64,000 nt of DNA from Aliidiomarina sanyensis (lineage in GTDB: Bacteria > Pseudomonadota > Gammaproteobacteria > Enterobacterales > Alteromonadaceae): positions 1-64,000 of the forward strand of contig NZ_PIPM01000002.1 of the NCBI RefSeq assembly GCF_003987175.1, in the 5' to 3' direction. Of this stretch, positions 59,988 through 64,000 are shown one piece after another. The position numbers and the translations under genes are program-made. Every line of letters starts with the position of its first letter. Position 1 is the first letter of the stretch. The notes under the pieces were generated by a model. The model was not told the DNA's origin. It made no database searches and saw nothing but the letters and a program-made list of their open reading frames with translations.

Positions 59988-61316
59988 ATGACCCTAAGCG
60001 CATGGCAACGTTTTTGGCTGGCAGACCATCGCCGAATCTTCGCGATCGCCCTGCCGATGATTATCTCGAATATCGCAGCGCCCATGCTGGGGTTAATCGA
60101 CACCGCTATCATAGGCCATTTGCCCGAGGCTATCTACCTAAGCGCGGTCGCGGTAGGTGCAATGGCCATCAACTTTGTTTATCTCCTCGCCATTTTTTTG
60201 CGCATGTCGACCACCGGCGTGATTGCACAAGCTTACGGTGAGCAATCGCAAACTCAGCAACATCGCCACTGGAATCATGGCCTCATTTTCGCAGTCGTTC
60301 TTGGTGTTGTAATCATTGCCGCTCTCCCCCTGATTCTCTGGATCTTGTGGCATTTGGTCGATCTCGAGGGCCGTGTTCAGGAACTGACCGCTCAATACAT
60401 TCAAATCCGGATTTGGGGTGCTCCCGCAGCACTCATCAATTTGGTCGTTTTGGGCGTCCTCTTGGGTCGCCAACAAGCAAAAGCGGCCATGCTGCTGGTG
60501 ATTTTTACGAACGCGGTCAACGTGGTTGGGGATGTGATTCTCATCATCGGACTTGATCTTCACGTGGTTGGGGCAGCCTATGCGTCGCTTATTGCCGAAT
60601 GGAGTACCGCCCTCCTAGGCTTTTTCTTGGTGAATCGAAGCTTGCAGCTGCGGTGGCGAAATTGGCCCTCAATCCGCTGGGGAGAAACGTTCGCGCTTGC
60701 ACGAATGAATCGCGATATTTTTATTCGCTCGCTCTTGTTGCAATTTTGCATTGCCATGATGACCGCCTACGCAACCTATTATGGGTCTACCACAGTTGCG
60801 GCCAACGCCGTCTTGATGCAATTTCTGGTACTGATTTCACTTGGACTCGATGGAATTGCTTATTCGGTCGAGGCGCTGATTGGTCAGGCCAAAGGCCAAC
60901 GCAATCAGCCACGCATGCGCATGTGGTTTCAAGCTTGTATGGTTTGGTCTCTCTTCTTTGCAATTTTGTATTCGCTGCTTTTCTGGCTGGCGGGGGATCA
61001 TGTGATTCAGCTGATTACCAATATTCCCGAGGTCATTGAAACGGCGAATCTTTACTTACCGTGGCTCGTCCTATTGCCCTTGGTGGCGCACTGGAGTTAC
61101 TTCTTTGATGGCGTTTTCATTGGCCTTTCGGCCAGTAAAGCAATGCGCAACACCATGGCGTGGGCCACCTTGGGTGTGTTTATTCCCGTTTGGTGGCTGA
61201 CCCAGCCCCTTGAAAACCACGGTTTATGGTTCGCTTTAGTTTGTTTTATGGGCGCCCGGGGCATTGCTCAAGCTATATGGATCCAACGCAGTGGTGTGTT
61301 GCGTGATCAGACATAA
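59988..61316 (+). CDS. dinF: MATE family exporter, DinF-like
   Basis: The 442-residue protein has twelve membrane segments in two MATE halves. The first has IALPMIISNIAAPMLGLIDTAIIGHL, given here in part as PMLGLIDTAIIGHL, with the Asp typical of DinF-like members. The second half has ANAVLMQFLVLISLGLDGIAYS in part. MATE proteins expel drugs or metabolites against Na+ or H+. In E. coli dinF lies after lexA and is SOS-controlled; here it is 10 kb away and I see no SOS box upstream. The substrate is unknown. GGAG lies ahead of ATG 59988. Confidence 0.88.
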   Translation: MTLSAWQRFWLADHRRIFAIALPMIISNIAAPMLGLIDTAIIGHLPEAIYLSAVAVGAMAINFVYLLAIFLRMSTTGVIAQAYGEQSQTQQHRHWNHGLIFAVVLGVVIIAALPLILWILWHLVDLEGRVQELTAQYIQIRIWGAPAALINLVVLGVLLGRQQAKAAMLLVIFTNAVNVVGDVILIIGLDLHVVGAAYASLIAEWSTALLGFFLVNRSLQLRWRNWPSIRWGETFALARMNRDIFIRSLLLQFCIAMMTAYATYYGSTTVAANAVLMQFLVLISLGLDGIAYSVEALIGQAKGQRNQPRMRMWFQACMVWSLFFAILYSLLFWLAGDHVIQLITNIPEVIETANLYLPWLVLLPLVAHWSYFFDGVFIGLSASKAMRNTMAWATLGVFIPVWWLTQPLENHGLWFALVCFMGARGIAQAIWIQRSGVLRDQT

Positions 61317-61341
61317 AAAGACCGCTCCCGAGGGAGCGGTC
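61315..61341 (-). terminator. Rho-independent terminator after the DUF4397 gene
   Basis: On the minus strand GACCGCTCCC pairs with GGGAGCGGTC across 2 nt and is followed by TTTTT, directly downstream of the DUF4397 gene. The T-run overlaps the MATE stop codon on the other strand. On the plus strand no T-run follows. Confidence 0.88.
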
Positions 61342-61379
61342 GAAAGGCCAATACTGCTTACAAAGACCCAGGGGGAAGA

Positions 61380-62792
61380 TTAATCTTCGTTGGCGAAGTC
61401 ATCCATCAGGATAACGCCTGGAGGCAAGCCGCCACCTTCACCGTCCGTTGCGACGATGGTGTAGATACCGCCACCATTGAACTCAAGAAGGACCGGACCG
61501 ATCGCCGCGTCTTGTGTACCTGCAAGCGTTACGGTAATCCAATACTCACCCGGTGCAAGTGCGACATTGCCCGTGGTTTGTAGTTCTTCGAGATTGAAGT
61601 CAACGCCCGCAAAAGCTGGCTCTGCGTCGCTGATATCGTTGGTCTCAGTTACATAGATATCAACTTCGCCCGCAGAAGGTGACGCGTGGATGACACGAAC
61701 GGTAGCTTCGGTCGTCACGCGGCGATTGAAGTCACGTAAGACCGCTGGACCAAACGCCTCATCACCCAAGCTACCAACCGCAAGGACTGTGTACGCCCAC
61801 GCATTTTGCAGTTCAAGGTCTGCTTCGATCACCGTTGTGTCGGTGTCCGCAACGTTTACTTTCACGTTATATTCGTCGGCTGCTAGGTTCAGGTAGCCAG
61901 TGAACTCAGGGAACTCGAGCCCTGGAACCGCCACTGCGTCGTTCACCAAGATATCAACCGCTGGCGCGTCAGCAATCGCATGGACTACACGCACGTCGGC
62001 ACCTGTGTCAACGGAGTAAAGAACGAAAGAGCTCTCCCCGTCCGCGACTAAGAGTGCAATCGGACGCTCTGCAGTGTTCGCTGCAACATTTGGTGTTGCG
62101 GTTAAGAACAAGTCAGCACCCGCCGGAATTGCGATTTCGCCCGAGTCGAAAACAACAGCGTCTGCGTCACCTGAAACGGTAATGCGGACTTGATAGTCAC
62201 CGCCAGGGATTTCGACTTGCGGCGTGAAGTCTTGATACGCCAACGTTGCAGCTGGTTGCTCAGCAGACAAGTCTGCGTCAAACTCGGTCAAATACACGTC
62301 AACCGTTAGGTCGACTGGAACACCGTGCAAGACCTGGATGCGTGCGTTTCCACTTGCGATCTCATTGATCTCGTTGGCAACGATGAATGGCTCTAGCGAG
62401 TCGTCATCAACACGACCTAGCGCAAACACGTCGTAGCGCATATTCTCTTCAAGGTCGAGCGAAAGTGGACCGATGACCGTTAAGGTGTCGCCACCCGGTA
62501 GGATCGCGTCCACACCAATTTCATAAGTTCCTTCGTCAAGCGTAGCGAGTCCCGAAGCAACCTGATAATCTACGCCTTCAAGGAAATTATCACCATTCGC
62601 CGTGATGTTTACAGCTGGAGCATCCGCAGAAGCATGGTGTACGCGAAGCTCAAACTGCCCCGGAGGTGGTGGCGGTGGTGGTGGGGTTGGTGGATTTGGG
62701 TCAAGTATGATCGGACCCGACGAACTACTACCGCACGCGGCAAGCGCGAGGGCTACTGCAGAAGCACTTAGTACTTTTGTGATCCTGTTCAT
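61380..62792 (-). CDS. Lipoprotein with four tandem DUF4397 domains
   Basis: The 470-residue product has a lipoprotein signal ending LALAAC (Cys20) and a Gly/Ser then Pro-rich linker (about 21-45, with eight prolines in a row). Four similar units follow, each opening on a strand like VRVVHAxxDAPAVDI. They start near residues 50 (RVHHASADAPAVNI), 152 (IQVLHGVPVDLTVDV), 268 (VRVVHAIADAPAVDI) and 366 (VRVIHASPSAGEVDI). Each is about 100-115 residues. DUF4397 is a beta-rich domain of unknown function on the surface of many bacteria. The composition is acidic. The site AGAGGA lies ahead of ATG 62792. Confidence 0.9.
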   Translation of the reverse strand: MNRITKVLSASAVALALAACGSSSSGPIILDPNPPTPPPPPPPPGQFELRVHHASADAPAVNITANGDNFLEGVDYQVASGLATLDEGTYEIGVDAILPGGDTLTVIGPLSLDLEENMRYDVFALGRVDDDSLEPFIVANEINEIASGNARIQVLHGVPVDLTVDVYLTEFDADLSAEQPAATLAYQDFTPQVEIPGGDYQVRITVSGDADAVVFDSGEIAIPAGADLFLTATPNVAANTAERPIALLVADGESSFVLYSVDTGADVRVVHAIADAPAVDILVNDAVAVPGLEFPEFTGYLNLAADEYNVKVNVADTDTTVIEADLELQNAWAYTVLAVGSLGDEAFGPAVLRDFNRRVTTEATVRVIHASPSAGEVDIYVTETNDISDAEPAFAGVDFNLEELQTTGNVALAPGEYWITVTLAGTQDAAIGPVLLEFNGGGIYTIVATDGEGGGLPPGVILMDDFANED

Positions 62793-62916
62793 GAGTATTT
62801 CCTCTTAATGGGTTGTCAGCAACGATCAATTACGGAGGAAATTTCAGAACAGGATCACAAATTCCTAACATGGAGTGAGTTAAAGCAGTGTAAAGATAAT
62901 GTAAAGGCATGAAATT

Positions 62917-63522
62917 ATGGCAAAAGCGGTCATTGCATTCTTAGTCGGTGTCTTACTTATATTCCTTGTCCTGCATTTAATTGCAGTCGATTCCCCGTTT
63001 GTTCGGCTCCCCCCCAGTACTGATGGCGTTCACGTCACTCCTGCATCGAATGATCGTAATTTAACAATCATTCCATCCGAAGAAAGACCGGACACGGCCC
63101 CTGAACCAAGCACAGACGAGGTACGTGCATCCCATGAGCGAGCATCTGCAGAAGCCTTGATTGATGCAGCGACCTCTGAAGACCTTGCAATCCGCCGCAT
63201 CATTGAATTAAACGTGTTGCTGTTAGCACATATTGAAACGAGCGCTGCTTTCGCCCACCACCGTACATTGACGGTCGCTCTGCATGAATTTAATGGAACG
63301 ACGATCCATTCATTGGTTTGCACGGGCACGCGTTGTAGCGGGCTTATTCGGACATCAACCCAAGCGCAAGCTGAATCACTCGGACTGTGGCTTACTGAGA
63401 GCAAACAGCTTGGGGATTTTATCGTGGATGGTACGTACCGCGTATTTGAAGAAGACGCAATGCAGTTTGTGCATGTGGTCTTGACGACAGACCCCGAACG
63501 GGGTCTGCCGATGCAAGACTAA
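62917..63522 (+). CDS. Membrane-anchored protein of unknown function
   Basis: The 201-residue product has one N-terminal membrane segment (VIAFLVGVLLIFLVLHLIAV) and a Pro/Asp/Glu-rich linker (about 30-75). A C-terminal region of about 115 residues follows with TVALHEFNGTTIHSLVCTGTRCSGLIR. Two Cys in that part (VCTGTRC) could form a disulfide if it lies in the periplasm. I recognise no family. It is divergent from the DUF4397 lipoprotein gene and convergent with nfuA. Coding is supported by the clean start and the membrane segment. Confidence 0.65.
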   Translation: MAKAVIAFLVGVLLIFLVLHLIAVDSPFVRLPPSTDGVHVTPASNDRNLTIIPSEERPDTAPEPSTDEVRASHERASAEALIDAATSEDLAIRRIIELNVLLLAHIETSAAFAHHRTLTVALHEFNGTTIHSLVCTGTRCSGLIRTSTQAQAESLGLWLTESKQLGDFIVDGTYRVFEEDAMQFVHVVLTTDPERGLPMQD

Positions 63523-63534
63523 GATGTCAGAAGA

Positions 63535-64000
63535 TTAATAGTACGAGTGCTCGCCCCGTTGATGTTCTGTGATATCACGAACACCTTTTAGCTCATTTGG
63601 GAACAAGTCGAGTAACTGCTTCTCAATCCCATCTTTCAAAGTGACGTCAACCATGGAGCACCCATTACAACCGCCTCCGAACTGAAGAATGGCCACGCCG
63701 TCGTTGGTGATTTCAGAGACCATCACTTGACCACCGTGGCTCGCGAGTTGGGGGTTAATCTGGCTTTGAATAATATAATCCACCCGTTCGATCAGCGGCG
63801 CATCATCTGCAACTTTCGGCGCTTTTGCGTTAGGCGCTTTTAGGGTAAGTTGCGATCCAAGCTCTTGCTGAACGAAATCAATTTCGGCCTCCTCCAAAAA
63901 GGGAGCACTTTCTTCGTCGACAACCGCGTCAAACCCGGAGAATGGAAGCCGGATATCCGTCTCCTCAACAGAATCTGCAGGACAATATGAAACGCCACAT
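63535..64000 (-). CDS. nfuA: Iron-sulfur cluster carrier NfuA (5' end beyond window)
   Basis: NfuA carries 4Fe-4S clusters to target enzymes, notably under oxidative stress. The visible 155 codons include the end of the degenerate A-type domain ([16 protein letters not shown], then [21 protein letters not shown]) and the complete Nfu domain. The cluster CxxC is in [15 protein letters not shown]. The C-terminus [16 protein letters not shown] matches E. coli NfuA. The frame stays open to base 64000, so an internal TTG at 63897 is not the start. About the first 35-40 residues are missing. Confidence 0.96.
   Translation of the reverse strand, partial: CGVSYCPADSVEETDIRLPFSGFDAVVDEESAPFLEEAEIDFVQQELGSQLTLKAPNAKAPKVADDAPLIERVDYIIQSQINPQLASHGGQVMVSEITNDGVAILQFGGGCNGCSMVDVTLKDGIEKQLLDLFPNELKGVRDITEHQRGEHSYY

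Noticed and set aside
59900..59990. SOS box before the dinF-like MATE gene
   Set aside because: No CTGT-N8-ACAG match is seen in the short gap to the deacetylase gene.
63535..63897. A short 120-residue Nfu protein starting at TTG 63897
   Set aside because: The frame continues upstream to the window edge and encodes the CGVSYCP segment of the NfuA A-type domain, so the gene is simply cut.

Overview
The window is ordinary chromosome of a marine-type gammaproteobacterium. Gene order and proteins fit the Alteromonadales, most probably Idiomarinaceae (Idiomarina, Pseudidiomarina or Aliidiomarina); this is inferred from synteny and product resemblance, not from a marker-gene search. Several blocks keep the Escherichia coli order: tRNA-Thr/Tyr/Gly/Thr-tufB; nnr-tsaE-amiB-mutL-miaA-hfq-hflX-hflK-hflC with divergent queG; yheV/yheS/yheU; nudE/yrfG; envZ-ompR facing greB-tex; kbl-tdh; glpE-glpG; ubiC-ubiA/plsB/lexA. 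No insertion sequence, prophage, integron, toxin-antitoxin pair or CRISPR array was seen.

Layout. 1-886: 5' end of tuf, four tRNA genes and their promoter, all read leftwards. 0.9-13.7 kb: a leftward block with purA, a kynureninase-like PLP enzyme, and the amiB superoperon (NAD(P)HX repair, tRNA t6A and i6A modification, murein amidase, mismatch repair, Hfq, HflX, FtsH regulators). 13.8-24.1 kb: queG, yheV, yheS, a pitrilysin-like lipoprotein protease, yheU, cysQ, nudE, yrfG, sthA. 24.1-31.5 kb: envZ/ompR, a small lipoprotein, greB, a DUF3016 protein, csrA, tex, an AEC-family permease. 31.5-31.9 kb: six tandem 61-bp palindromic repeats between two convergent genes. 31.9-33.7 kb: a fatty acid desaturase divergent from a FabR-type repressor, with a palindromic operator on the desaturase promoter. 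33.8-41 kb: an S9 peptidase, a GGDEF-EAL protein, pckA, coaD. 41.2-46.2 kb: kbl-tdh-glpE-glpG-ubiC-ubiA, largely coupled. 46.3-50.1 kb: plsB divergent from a two-box SOS operon lexA-sulA. 50.4-58.9 kb: a complete caa3-type cytochrome c oxidase cluster with heme A, copper and assembly factors. 58.9-64 kb: a polysaccharide deacetylase, a MATE exporter, a four-domain DUF4397 lipoprotein, an unknown membrane-anchored protein and nfuA (cut by the window edge).

How the genes work together. The cox cluster is self-contained: structural subunits (coxB with a fused cytochrome c domain, coxA, coxC), CuB and CuA delivery (ctaG, sco and a second SCO-like CxxxC protein), SURF1, and heme O/A synthesis (ctaB, ctaA). 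ubiC and ubiA supply quinone. The desaturase/FabR pair and plsB belong to membrane lipid homeostasis. lexA and sulA form a coupled SOS unit. kbl and tdh turn threonine into glycine and acetyl-CoA.

Most of the window is well-known housekeeping sequence. The features that deserve a second look are the 61-bp tandem palindrome array, the operator at the desaturase promoter, the DUF4397 tandem lipoprotein beside an unrecognised membrane protein, and the two less-studied genes in the cox cluster.
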